Assembly: GCF_015477355.1 (NCBI RefSeq)
Contig: NZ_JADLRJ010000024.1
Coordinates: 1-34,866, forward strand
Source of the DNA: Nocardia blacklockiae
Lineage (GTDB): Bacteria; Actinomycetota; Actinomycetes; Mycobacteriales; Mycobacteriaceae
Direction of reading: 5' to 3'
DNA length: 34,866 nt
This document shows positions 24,007-31,895 of this stretch, in pieces (the first letter of the stretch is position 1; every line of letters begins with the position of its first letter). Under the pieces are notes generated by a model. That model was not told where the DNA came from. It was given only the letters and a program-made list of their open reading frames with translations, and ran no database searches. A program made the translations under genes and the position numbers.

Positions 24007-24359
24007 GCCGCTTGAGAACGGCCCACCCTCTCCGGACTGTCTCGGCAGGTCGGCGGCCTATGGCAGCCTCTGTCCTCGCCCAGGCTGTATGGAAACCAAC
24101 ACAACTACTCACGTCGGGGGCAGGGTGCGGCCCGACCCCTCCGGGCTCCCGCGCCCACCGGCTCCACTGCCTGGCGTTCCCGGGTTCCTCGCTCGGTCGC
24201 TCTCCGCGCGAGCACACTGTCGTGCTGTGTCGCCGCCCTGTGTCGAAATGCAATTCATTTCCCCGGAAATGGGACGATTCGCCGCGCTTGCCGCGTCCGA
24301 AAAATTGCCATAATTTCGGCATTTCTGCCCTATTTTCCGGGTTTTTTCGCTGATCTGGG

Positions 24360-24389
24360 TTGAATTCGCGTGACGTGACGAGCTAGCTT
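24360..24389 (+). promoter_or_regulatory. promoter candidate for the 24500 gene
   Basis: TTGAAT (24360-24365) and TAGCTT (24384-24389) are separated by 18 bp, a reasonable sigma-70-type pair for an actinomycete, placed about 110 bp before the ATG at 24500. It lies next to an AT-rich tract. It was found by eye only. Confidence 0.4.
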
Positions 24390-24499
24390 CGACCGGTACC
24401 CAACGGGGAAATGATGAATTCGAAACCCCGGGGTGCCGCGACGAATTCGGCATTCCGCCGATCGTGCGACGCAACCAATTTCCGACAGGAGTTATCGAA

Positions 24500-25834
24500 A
24501 TGACCGCATACACCTACGGGACGGCCACCGCCCCCGCCCGCCTCGGCAACGGCGAATTGCGCGCCATGGTCGCGCACGTGCTGGCCGAACACCCCGGCAC
24601 TGAATTCGGCCCCCGCCAGATCGCGACCGTTCTCGGCCGGTCGGCCGGTGCGATCGGCAACGCCCTGGAACGGCTGACCGCCACCGGCCACGCCGAACAA
24701 ACCCAGCACAGTCCGCGCCGCTACCGCGCCACGCCCGCCACCAAGGCCGCCGCCACGCCCCCGGCGTACCCGGTACTCGCGCGCCCCCGCACCCCGCAGC
24801 CGCGCCCCCGCACCCTGACGGTCACCGCCCCGGCCGCGCCCGCCCCTAGCCCGGCCGAGGCCACCGCCGCCCTGTGCCGTGCCGCCGCCGTATTCGGCCG
24901 GGCCGCCGTCGCGCTGCTGATCGCCGTCGCCGCTGTCGCTTCCGCGCTCGGCCGCCGCGCCCTCGCCATCCTCACGCCCGGCACGGCCCGGCGTCCCCGC
25001 CACACCACCGCGCCGCGCCCCCAGCGCGCCCGCGCCGTCGTCGCGGCCACGCCCGCCCGGCCCGTGACCACCAGCCACCGCCCACCCGTCACGCCCGCAC
25101 CCAGCACCCCGCCCCCGGCCGCCGCCCCCGCGAATGCGGCCGATCCCGCACCGGCCGCCGCCACGCCCGAACCCGCCACGCCCGAACCCGCCGCCGCAGC
25201 GGCCGACACCACGCCCGCCGCCGACCCCGCCCCGGCCACGCCGAGCGCCGCGCGCAAGGCCACGAAACCCGCCACCAAGCGCGCCCCGGCCGCGCCCACT
25301 GCCACCGCCCCGACCGAAACCCCGTCCAAGGCCGCCGTACCCACGCGCCGCGCCCGCACGGCCACCGCGCCCGCCACCGACGCCGCCCCGGCCAAGTCCG
25401 GCCCGGCCCGCAAGACAACGAAACCCGCTGCGGCCAAGCGCAACGCCACCGGCAAGGACAAGGCCACCACCGGACAGAACTCTGCGACCGCCGCACCGGC
25501 CGAGGACGCGCCCGCGCCGACCACGCGCCGCGCGGCCCGCACACCCGCCACGGACACCGCCCCGGCCAAGTCCGGCACCGCCCGCAAGTCGACCAAATCC
25601 ACAGCGGCCAAGCGCAACCCGGCCACCACGGGCAAGGGCAAGGCCACCACCACCGCCACGCCGGACACCCCAGCCAAGGCGAGCATCGCCCGCAAGTCCA
25701 CGAAACCCACTGCGGCCCAACGGTCCTCGGACGCTGACCACACGATCGAGACCGGCCCGGCCCCGGCCACCACGCCCGCGCGTGCCCGCCGCGCCCGGAC
25801 CGCCCCGGCCGCCACCGACGCCCGCGCCGCCTGA
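24500..25834 (+). CDS. winged-helix protein with a histone-H1-like basic tail (444 aa)
   Basis: The ATG follows AGGAG eight bases upstream. Residues 15-75 form a winged-helix domain (GNGELRAMVAHVLAEHPG, then GRSAGAIGNALERLTATGHA) that closely resembles the last 75 residues of the minus-strand protein at 30741-31322. A short hydrophobic stretch lies near residues 135-155 (AAVALLIAVAAVASALG). The rest is Ala/Pro/Thr/Lys-rich. It has at least three copies of a 16-17-residue unit of the form K(S/A)(G/S)xARK(T/S)TK..AA(K/Q)R, around positions 25390, 25567 and 25677. Such basic tails occur in nucleoid proteins such as actinobacterial HupB and in histone H1. It may be a DNA-binding, nucleoid-type protein of the mobile region. 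Its function is unknown. Confidence 0.7.
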   Translation: MTAYTYGTATAPARLGNGELRAMVAHVLAEHPGTEFGPRQIATVLGRSAGAIGNALERLTATGHAEQTQHSPRRYRATPATKAAATPPAYPVLARPRTPQPRPRTLTVTAPAAPAPSPAEATAALCRAAAVFGRAAVALLIAVAAVASALGRRALAILTPGTARRPRHTTAPRPQRARAVVAATPARPVTTSHRPPVTPAPSTPPPAAAPANAADPAPAAATPEPATPEPAAAAADTTPAADPAPATPSAARKATKPATKRAPAAPTATAPTETPSKAAVPTRRARTATAPATDAAPAKSGPARKTTKPAAAKRNATGKDKATTGQNSATAAPAEDAPAPTTRRAARTPATDTAPAKSGTARKSTKSTAAKRNPATTGKGKATTTATPDTPAKASIARKSTKPTAAQRSSDADHTIETGPAPATTPARARRARTAPAATDARAA

Positions 25835-25863
25835 CCCCGCCCGCCGCGCCACAGCGGCCGACG

Positions 25864-25895
25864 CCACCGGGTTCCCACGCCAGGGCACCCGGTGG
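25864..25895 (+). promoter_or_regulatory. hairpin in the spacer before the 25943 gene
   Basis: CCACCGGGT (25864-25872) and ACCCGGTGG (25887-25895) form a perfect 9-bp stem with a 14-nt loop, 30 bp after the stop of the upstream gene and 47 bp before the next start. No T-run follows. It may trim or attenuate the transcript. Confidence 0.35.
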
Positions 25896-25942
25896 GTAGG
25901 TGACGAAATGCCCACTAATACAAGGGAATTGGAGTAACTGAC

Positions 25943-26557
25943 ATGACATCTCGGATGTACCCCGAACCGACCGGCGGGGGCGCGCGCTACATGCGCCCGC
26001 GCGATGTGATCGCGGCCCGCAAACGCCGCGAACCCCGCGACACCTTGACCGCCGACCGGACCTACGCCTGCGCCGTCGATGACCTGGAAACCGCGCTGGC
26101 CTATGACGACCTGTTGGTGCGGTACTACGGGATGGACCCCGGCGACCGCCGCACCTGCGGCCGGTGCCGGTGGTGGGCCGACCACGCCCACCACCCCAGC
26201 CCGGACCAGTGGGCGACAGTCGGCGGGCAGGACGGGCATATGCGCGCCCGTGACATCCGCACCGCGCTGATCGCGTTCGATCGCGCCGCCAACGCCACCG
26301 AGTGGACCCCGTGCCCCGGGGGCGCAACGACCGAAATCGACTACGCGGGAACGACCTCCACGCTCTACCTGGCCGACCACACCGAGGGCCCGTCCTGTGG
26401 GGCGGTGTTCATCGTGGACCGCACCCGGTACGGGCAGCGCGAATACGTGCCAGCGCTGTGGGTCTGGCTCGACGCACGCGCCCTCGCGATCCGCGACGCC
26501 TACCACCGCAGCCTGCCCACACCCTGCAAACCCGCCCGCGAACCGGACTCCCGGTAA
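25943..26557 (+). CDS. unknown protein with C-x2-C-x5-H-x-H motif (copy 1)
   Basis: The 204-aa protein contains TCGRCRWWADHAHHP with C72, C75, H81 and H83, a probable zinc site. Two other proteins of the window (26608-27213 and 29840-30613) have the same motif at the same spacing. In all three a helical stretch precedes it (here AVDDLETALAYDDLLVRYYG) and a beta-rich region with a final helix follows (ALWVWLDARALAIRDAYHR). No named family is recognised. The start at ATG 25943 has GGAG in the leader (TTGGAGTAACTGAC). It probably shares a transcript with the winged-helix gene upstream. Confidence 0.7.
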   Translation: MTSRMYPEPTGGGARYMRPRDVIAARKRREPRDTLTADRTYACAVDDLETALAYDDLLVRYYGMDPGDRRTCGRCRWWADHAHHPSPDQWATVGGQDGHMRARDIRTALIAFDRAANATEWTPCPGGATTEIDYAGTTSTLYLADHTEGPSCGAVFIVDRTRYGQREYVPALWVWLDARALAIRDAYHRSLPTPCKPAREPDSR

Positions 26558-26607
26558 GCCACACCAAACGGCCCTCACATATCGAAACAGGAAGCGAGGC
26601 AACAACT

Positions 26608-27213
26608 ATGAACAGCAACGCACACCGCAATCACCCCGGGCACGACCACGACCACGACCCGGTCCCCGCGTACCTCGAGCCGCTCGAGTGGGACCAATTG
26701 CGCGACGCCCGCGACGCCGCCACCGAGTCCGAGGACCTGGCGGGCGCGCTGGCCGCCGACGACGCGCTCGAGGACCGGGACGGGCAGACGCGGCACGATG
26801 CGGGTCGCCGCACGTGCCGGGCCTGCCGCACGTGGGCCGACCACGTCCACGACCCGCTCACCGGCGAAACCATGCGCATCGGCGGCCAGTGGCTCCCCGC
26901 CTACACCCGCGCCGACATCGCCACCACAGCGGACATCGCCGCGCAAGCCTTCGCGCTGGCCTCGGTAGCCCCGCGCGACCAGTGGCAGGAACTGCCCGAC
27001 GGTTCGCACCGGGTCACCGTGGCACTGCGACCGATGCACCTCGACATCCGCGTACCGGCCGACCGACACGCGACCCGGCCGTACATCGAGGACTACCGCC
27101 TCAACGTGCCCGGGGGCGGGCCGGTGTGGCTGCCGGTGGTGTACGCCAACGCCCGCGCGGCCACCGCGATCACCGACGCGCGCCGGTACCTCACCCCGCA
27201 CGCACGAACGTAA
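26608..27213 (+). CDS. unknown protein with C-x2-C-x5-H-x-H motif (copy 2)
   Basis: The 201-aa protein starts with a His/Asp-rich stretch (residues 6-17), then a helix (EWDQLRDARDAATESEDLAGAL). Next comes the motif TCRACRTWADHVHDPLTGE with C70, C73, H79 and H81. Its middle and end (YTRADIATTADIAAQAFAL, WLPVVYANARAATAITDARRYL) align by eye with copy 3 on the opposite strand (EDIATAVQVFALA, FPVIHATARTTAAIIAAY). AGGAAGCGAGG precedes the ATG. A strong hairpin follows the stop. The paralogy suggests related binding functions; I cannot assign one. Confidence 0.7.
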   Translation: MNSNAHRNHPGHDHDHDPVPAYLEPLEWDQLRDARDAATESEDLAGALAADDALEDRDGQTRHDAGRRTCRACRTWADHVHDPLTGETMRIGGQWLPAYTRADIATTADIAAQAFALASVAPRDQWQELPDGSHRVTVALRPMHLDIRVPADRHATRPYIEDYRLNVPGGGPVWLPVVYANARAATAITDARRYLTPHART

Positions 27214-27270
27214 CCCCGCACCGCCACCGGGCCACGGCACCGACCGCCGCGCCCGGCCACCAATGACGCG

Positions 27271-27307
27271 ACGCACCCCCGTGCCGATCCTCGGCACGGG
27301 GGTGCGT
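27271..27307 (+). terminator. strong terminator-like hairpin after the 26608 gene
   Basis: A perfect 17-bp stem (ACGCACCCCCGTGCCGA and its complement) with a 3-nt loop lies 58 bp after the stop at 27213. Only a short T stretch follows, as is common for actinomycete terminators. It lies between convergent genes and could stop transcripts from either side. Confidence 0.75.
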
Positions 27308-27631
27308 TGGCGTCCGCCGCTGTGTCGGCCCGGCCCGTGGTGCCGCGATGTCCCGGGACCGGGGCCGCCCGTCCCGCCCTGGGGGCGCGTGGTGCGGGAA
27401 TGCGGGCCGCCGACGATGGCCCGGGGTGGCCCCTGCGCCGGGCACAACGCACCCGGCGACCGCCGTCACCCCTGGTACGGCACCGCCCGCCACCGCGTGA
27501 TCGCGCCCCGCGCCCCGGGCGCTGGCAACTGGCGCGCTCCGGGTGCGCGGCATGTGGCCGGACGTGACGACGGGGCCGTTACCCGTGGGCCGGTGCTTAT
27601 TTGCCGGGACCGCGCGCCGAACTCGGCGGGG
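27308..27631. other. intergenic stretch between convergent genes
   Basis: No supported gene is present; the frames here are GC-rich by-products without start signals. The region separates the rightward half of the mirrored gene set from the leftward cutinase gene. Confidence 0.5.
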
Positions 27632-29134
27632 CTACTCGGCGTCGTCGATGCGACTGCTCAGCCACGTGACGAGGGCCTGTAGCCCGGCCGAGTATCCGGT
27701 CTGGTGAACACCGGAGGCGAAGAACTGTGCTGCGTCGGTTCCTTGCCGGGCGAGGTCGGTCATCCCGGCACTCGTGCCGCCGCCGGTGGCAGTGCTCGCG
27801 GGGGTGAGTGCTGTCAGGGGTGCGGCGGTGGTTCCGGTGAGCGCGTTCGCCGCGATCGCGGCGAGGTCGGCGGCGACGGGGATCAGGCCGGTAAGTGCGG
27901 CCCCGGCGCCGAGGACGTCTCCGAGGCTGAGTTTCTGTGCCGCGGCCCAGGCGGTCTCCTGGGCGGCACCGAGGTCGGCAGCGACGCGGGCGATGTCGAC
28001 CCCGGCGAGAACCTGCACGATCTGTGCTGCCGCGCCGGTGACACCGCTGGTGTCGACCGGGGCGAGCACGGTCAAGATCCGCGCGACCAGGCGGAGGTCG
28101 ACCTGGGCGGCCATGGCGACCAGCGGCCGAAACTGAATGTTGAGGTCACCGGCGAGCTGGTGGGTGCCTTCGATGTCGAGGGCGGCCAGACGGCCTGGCA
28201 GTGCGGCGAGACCGGCTCCGATCGCGGGCAGGTTCGCCGCGAACGAGGTCATCCCGGCCAGCACGTTGAGCACCTGCCGGGTCAGCGTGGAGGCATCCAA
28301 TCCACCCAGGCCGCTCAGGCCGTTGCCGCCGACAGCGAACGGAGCCGGTGTGACGGACGTGGTGTCCGTGCCGGGTGCGGGTTCGGGGACGCTGGTGAAG
28401 GCACGGCCGAGGGTGGTGAGGACCGGGTCGGTGTGCGGGGAGGCCGAGCAGTAGAGATCGCCGCGGGCGCATACGGTCCGAGCCCGGTCGTTCAGCTCGC
28501 CGAAGTCCTGTGTACGAGGTCCGGCGACGCCTTCGCCGCCGGCCGACTCGCCGAGCTGTGGTGTGGTCGAGGCGCGCCGCGGGTCGGCGACCAGGCCGAC
28601 CGCGAGGACCCGCGAGGCCGGTATCGGACCTTGCCCGTGCCCGATACGGGTAGCGAGGTCTCCAGCGACCTGTGCCCCTTGCGAGTAGCCGACCAGGAGC
28701 ACCTGGGTGGCCGAACACAACTGCGTCAACAGCGCGGCGAGGGCGCGCTCGCCGGCGGATTCCGAGGCGGCATAGGTCGGGGAAATCGACGCGGAGTAGG
28801 ACACCGTCGCGACGGCGAGATCGCTGCCGTAGCGGACCCGCAGGGCATCGGCGACGGGGGCGAGCATGGTCGCGGGCACGGGCCGGGCCGCATCGGTGCC
28901 GGTGCCGGGGCGAGGATCAGCGCCGGGGTCGGGGTGGTTTTCCCATGTCCCTGGTACCAGGACCGTGGTGAATTTCGGGCAGCCCGGCACGGGTGCGGCG
29001 GGGGCCGTGGCGGGTAGGGCGTACGCGCTGGCGGTCAGCACGGCGGCCGTGCACAGGGCGGCACCGGCCAGCCGCCGCAGCATGGGGCGAGGGTAGGCAT
29101 CGCGTCGCGCGGTGCGGAACGGTGAACCGATCAT
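27632..29134 (-). CDS. secreted cutinase-family protein with a long C-terminal extension
   Basis: The 500-aa protein has a signal peptide (basic residues, then LAGAALCTAAVLTASAYALPA, residues 22-42) and a cutinase domain: TVLVPGTWE, the nucleophile elbow VLLVGYSQGAQVAGD (S151), and DLYCSASPHTDP with the later Asp and His. Family members cleave cutin, polyesters or lipid esters outside the cell. After about residue 255 there is an extra 240-residue Ala/Leu-rich region without known motif, perhaps for cell-wall attachment. Cutinases often travel with mycobacterial-type conjugative elements. The ATG 29134 has GGGAGG six bases upstream. It is the only enzyme inside the mirrored gene set. Confidence 0.88.
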   Translation of the reverse strand: MIGSPFRTARRDAYPRPMLRRLAGAALCTAAVLTASAYALPATAPAAPVPGCPKFTTVLVPGTWENHPDPGADPRPGTGTDAARPVPATMLAPVADALRVRYGSDLAVATVSYSASISPTYAASESAGERALAALLTQLCSATQVLLVGYSQGAQVAGDLATRIGHGQGPIPASRVLAVGLVADPRRASTTPQLGESAGGEGVAGPRTQDFGELNDRARTVCARGDLYCSASPHTDPVLTTLGRAFTSVPEPAPGTDTTSVTPAPFAVGGNGLSGLGGLDASTLTRQVLNVLAGMTSFAANLPAIGAGLAALPGRLAALDIEGTHQLAGDLNIQFRPLVAMAAQVDLRLVARILTVLAPVDTSGVTGAAAQIVQVLAGVDIARVAADLGAAQETAWAAAQKLSLGDVLGAGAALTGLIPVAADLAAIAANALTGTTAAPLTALTPASTATGGGTSAGMTDLARQGTDAAQFFASGVHQTGYSAGLQALVTWLSSRIDDAE

Positions 29135-29235
29135 GAGGGGCCTCCCGAACGGGTTGAGGGACGGACGCGGAAGCGCCGGGCGCGTTTCCGCTGTCTGAGG
29201 ACTCGGGTTCGGGGGCCGGAAATGGACACGGCCCG

Positions 29236-29318
29236 CCGCGCCCGGGGTTCCGGGCGCGGTGCTGGGTGGGATATGGGCTGGGCCCGGCAACGGGGTGGAG
29301 TCTGTTGCCGGGGCCCAG
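29236..29318 (-). terminator. two hairpins after the RAMA-like gene
   Basis: On the minus strand the first hairpin reached is 29278-29318: a 14-bp stem (CTGGGCC-CGGCAAC arms, one bulged base, 12-nt loop), 49 bp after the stop at 29367. A second, with a perfect 10-bp stem CCGCGCCCGG and a 4-nt loop, lies at 29236-29259. Together they probably end the leftward transcript before the cutinase gene. No T-run follows. Confidence 0.55.
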
Positions 29319-29366
29319 CGGGGTGGTGCGGTGTGTGCGCTGATTTGCCCTGTGTGTGGGCGGTTG

Positions 29367-29753
29367 TTATCGGTCGAGCGCGGCGATCGCGGCGGCGGAC
29401 GGGTTGTCGAACACGCGGCCGTCGGGCAGCATGAGCCCGCCGGTCGCGGTGATGACTGCGCGAATGTCGGTGTCGGCCAGTGTGAGTGTTTGCCCGGCGT
29501 GGACCTTCCCCGACTCGATGAGATCGCGCACGGTCCACCGGTGGGCCGTGCGAGGGAACGGGAACGGGTCGGCGAAGTCGTAGTCGAACTGCCACATTTC
29601 GGCACACTCGTCGCAGATGGTTTGGCCGACGTCGTGCGTGCATTCTGCTTGCGGCACAACGGTGAACACGTGCTCGCGGATCCGGGTGATCCGTTCAGCG
29701 CTGCCGAGCACGGTGTAGGACTCGTCCAGTCGGGCGGTCAGCTTCTCGTACAT
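29367..29753 (-). CDS. small protein with a RAMA-like C-terminal domain (128 aa)
   Basis: The C-terminal 55 residues look like a RAMA (restriction enzyme adenine methylase associated) domain: VRDLIESGKVHAGQTL, AVITATGGLMLPDGRVF, then DNPSAAAIAALD. RAMA domains are thought to bind modified DNA or act with methylases; here it stands without a methylase. The N-terminal half has CTHDVGQTICDECAEMW, which offers two or three Cys and a His for metal binding. The ATG 29753 has AGGAG eight bases upstream. The gene lies 86 bp after the third C-x2-C-x5-H-x-H gene and is probably in its operon. Confidence 0.65.
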   Translation of the reverse strand: MYEKLTARLDESYTVLGSAERITRIREHVFTVVPQAECTHDVGQTICDECAEMWQFDYDFADPFPFPRTAHRWTVRDLIESGKVHAGQTLTLADTDIRAVITATGGLMLPDGRVFDNPSAAAIAALDR

Positions 29754-29839
29754 GAGGTTTCTCCTCGGTGTTAGCCTCGAATTGGCCGCCCCCCGGCGGG
29801 TTCCCGCCGCCGGGGAGCGGTCATCTTCGTGCGGTCGGT

Positions 29840-30613
29840 TTATGCGGTCGCGGCGCGTGCCCATGGTCGGGGCAGGGGTCCCCCGAGGCTGAGTTGGTTG
29901 TCCAGCGCGGCCATGAGTTCGCTGGCGTCGCGGTGCAACTCGGCGAGCCGGTCGTGGTGACCGGCGTCGCGGTTGCCGTCGTGGGCGTCGATTTCCGCGT
30001 CGATCTCGTTCTGGCGGGCGCGGAACCGCGCCAGCAGGTCATCGGGATCGTTGGCGGGGATCGGTCCGGACACGGCGGTCGGGGCCGGGTCCAGCCCGAT
30101 GTGGTGCGCGTGGCGATACGCGGCAATGATCGCGGCGGTGGTGCGGGCTGTGGCATGGATGACCGGGAACACCCGCCCCTCCCCGGTGCCCCGGCGCACA
30201 CAATCGGCGATGAACGCACGCGGGCGCATCGCCGAATCGCCGGTGCACACGGTCACCACATACCGATAGGGGCCCAAATCGACCGCAATGTCTGCCCCCG
30301 AATCCCGTTCGACCCAGTGATGCGGCAAAGCGGTGGCCGCCAGCGCGAACACCTGCACCGCTGTGGCGATGTCCTCGTCGTCGACCGGTGGGTCGCCGTC
30401 CGCCAGCATGCGGTCCCCGGTGGCCGGTTCGTGGACGTGATCGGCCCAGCTACCGCACCGCGCGCAGGTCTGACGGGGCGAATACACCCGCTGCGCAAGA
30501 TATTCCAGCTCGTTGTCCAGCTCCAGCGCACGCGGCAAATTGCGGGCGTCGGCGGCCTGGTCGCGGGCGGTGCGCAATTGCGCGATCAGCTCAGCCGAGA
30601 TTGATGGATCCAT
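29840..30613 (-). CDS. unknown protein with C-x2-C-x5-H-x-H motif (copy 3)
   Basis: The 257-aa protein begins with a helix (AELIAQLRTARDQAADARNL) and has TCARCGSWADHVHEPATGD with C50, C53, H59 and H61, exactly the spacing of the two rightward copies. The middle aligns by eye with copy 2. An extra C-terminal helical region of about 80 residues (DLLARFRARQNEIDAEID, LAELHRDASELMAALDN) could be a coiled coil. The start is taken at ATG 30613, with GAGG nine bases upstream; the open frame extends further but without protein-like sequence. Confidence 0.7.
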   Translation of the reverse strand: MDPSISAELIAQLRTARDQAADARNLPRALELDNELEYLAQRVYSPRQTCARCGSWADHVHEPATGDRMLADGDPPVDDEDIATAVQVFALAATALPHHWVERDSGADIAVDLGPYRYVVTVCTGDSAMRPRAFIADCVRRGTGEGRVFPVIHATARTTAAIIAAYRHAHHIGLDPAPTAVSGPIPANDPDDLLARFRARQNEIDAEIDAHDGNRDAGHHDRLAELHRDASELMAALDNQLSLGGPLPRPWARAATA

Positions 30614-30710
30614 GGCATGTGCCTCGTTTCTGTTGTGCGAAGACGGATTTCGGGGATGGTCGGCCGAGCCGGGGCCGTGCCGCTCGAGGGCGCGCCCCGG
30701 GACTCGGTGA

Positions 30711-30724
30711 CGGGCGTACGCCCG
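30711..30724. promoter_or_regulatory. 14-bp palindrome between the winged-helix and copy 3 genes
   Basis: CGGGCGTACGCCCG is a perfect palindrome in the 127-bp spacer, 16 bp after the stop of the winged-helix gene (30741). It has no loop, so a protein-binding site is more likely than a hairpin. Confidence 0.35.
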
Positions 30725-30740
30725 CCGCTGTGCCGGGGCA

Positions 30741-31322
30741 CTACGCCTCGGCGGCGAGCGCCCACTTCTTCGGGGCATCGCTGGTGCGGGTGGCGATGCC
30801 GTCGCTGGTGAGCTTCTCGAGGGCGTTGCTGATCGCGCCGGACGACAACTGCCGGGGCGCGTGGACCTCCTCGAGCGCGCGCTTGAGAGCGGTCGGGCTG
30901 AACGACTCGCCGGGATTGGCACGCAGATGGTCCTCGACCATGCCCCGCAACGCCCCCGAGGGCAGCTTCTCCAGCGCACCCGCCCCATTGGCGGCGGGGG
31001 AGCTGGCGTCGTCGGAGCCCTTGGCCGGGGTGGCGGGCGGGGTGGCCGGTGCCGTGGTGCTCGTCTTCTTCCTGCGGCCCGATCGGCGGCCGGTCGCGGT
31101 GTCGGTCAGCGACCACCGGTAGGTGGCGCGGGGCGCGTCGGGGTCGGTGACGCGCACGGCGGTGCCGTCGTCGGCCATCCGCCCCAGGATGGCGCGGGCG
31201 GTGGACACGCTCATCCCCGCGTCGTAGGCCAGCGCGCTGACGGTGGCCCCGGGATTGGCCGCCATCACCGCGCGTAGCGCGGTTTCGTTGGCGTCGCTTT
31301 TCGGTCGTGCGTTTTTGGACAT
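30741..31322 (-). CDS. two-domain winged-helix protein (193 aa)
   Basis: The ATG 31322 is preceded by GGAG five bases upstream; an ATG 16 codons earlier is less well placed. Residues 10-75 form one winged-helix domain (LRAVMAANPGATVSALAYDA, VSTARAILGRMADDGTA). A basic linker follows (GRRSGRRKKT), then an Ala/Pro/Ser-rich stretch. Residues 120-190 form a second winged helix (SGALRGMVEDHLRANPGESF, SSGAISNALEKLTSDGIA) that matches the N-terminal domain of the protein at 24500. Both are read toward the centre of the 24500-31322 set. It is likely a DNA-binding protein; its targets are unknown. Confidence 0.7.
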   Translation of the reverse strand: MSKNARPKSDANETALRAVMAANPGATVSALAYDAGMSVSTARAILGRMADDGTAVRVTDPDAPRATYRWSLTDTATGRRSGRRKKTSTTAPATPPATPAKGSDDASSPAANGAGALEKLPSGALRGMVEDHLRANPGESFSPTALKRALEEVHAPRQLSSGAISNALEKLTSDGIATRTSDAPKKWALAAEA

Positions 31323-31895
31323 GACATCTCCATCGTCGGAATAGGGCGATTCGATATGTGCGGTTGTCATGTCCCGGCCGGGACGGCCCCCGCAATTCGG
31401 GACGAATTACGGGACCCACATACATGGACGCTCGTCACCCTATGAATGTCAAGCCCCGATATCCAAATAAGACAACCATCTTCTATTTCCGTGCGGCAGC
31501 TGGACGAATCGCACGGCGATCCTCTGCCGTCATAACGCGATAGCCAGAGTGTGATTCTGGTGTGCGTCAGGGCGGCCGTTGTCGGATTGCGAGATGGCTC
31601 GATCAGCTGATGGACGTGAATGTGCGGACTCGGTGACTCGTGAATACGCCGAGGTTTGCGCCTCTCACAAATATTTACGCAAGCGCCTGCGCGGGTTCTC
31701 ACTGAAAGGTTCGCCGGGGTTGCCTTGCGCCGGATCTCGAACCGGCAGGAACACCATTTGTTGGGCGGAGGCGGTTCGCGGGCGAAGAACACTGTCGCGT
31801 ACCGCAGGACATCCTCTTTCCTGCTTCCTTTGTCGCGCGCTGCTGCTACCGTCTCCGTACGCTCGCAGCGAGCACGTTCCGGGGAGGGCGGTCTG
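31323..31895. other. intergenic stretch between divergent genes, promoter candidates
   Basis: No supported gene lies here. On the plus strand TACCGT (31847-31852) could be the -10 of the HNH gene, 44 bp before its GTG, with TTCCTT 16 bp upstream. On the minus strand a perfect TTGACA (31447-31452) could serve the winged-helix gene, but no clear -10 follows at the right distance. The part at 31380-31520 is less GC-rich than its surroundings. Confidence 0.4.

Larger units (their letters stand above)
23764..24499. other. long non-coding stretch with tandem repeats and a promoter
   Basis: No supported gene lies in these 736 bp; the open frames here have poor codon use and no start signals. It contains the 12-bp tandem repeats (23959-24006), an AT-rich part (24290-24360) unusual for this window, and a promoter candidate for the winged-helix gene. 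The stretch separates the ParA-SARP gene from the mirrored gene set and could hold regulatory or replication/transfer functions. Confidence 0.5.

Noticed and set aside
24383-26605. 740-aa minus-strand frame rich in Gly and Arg
   Set aside because: It is the complement of the Ala/Pro-rich tail of the winged-helix protein and its neighbour; low complexity, no start signal.
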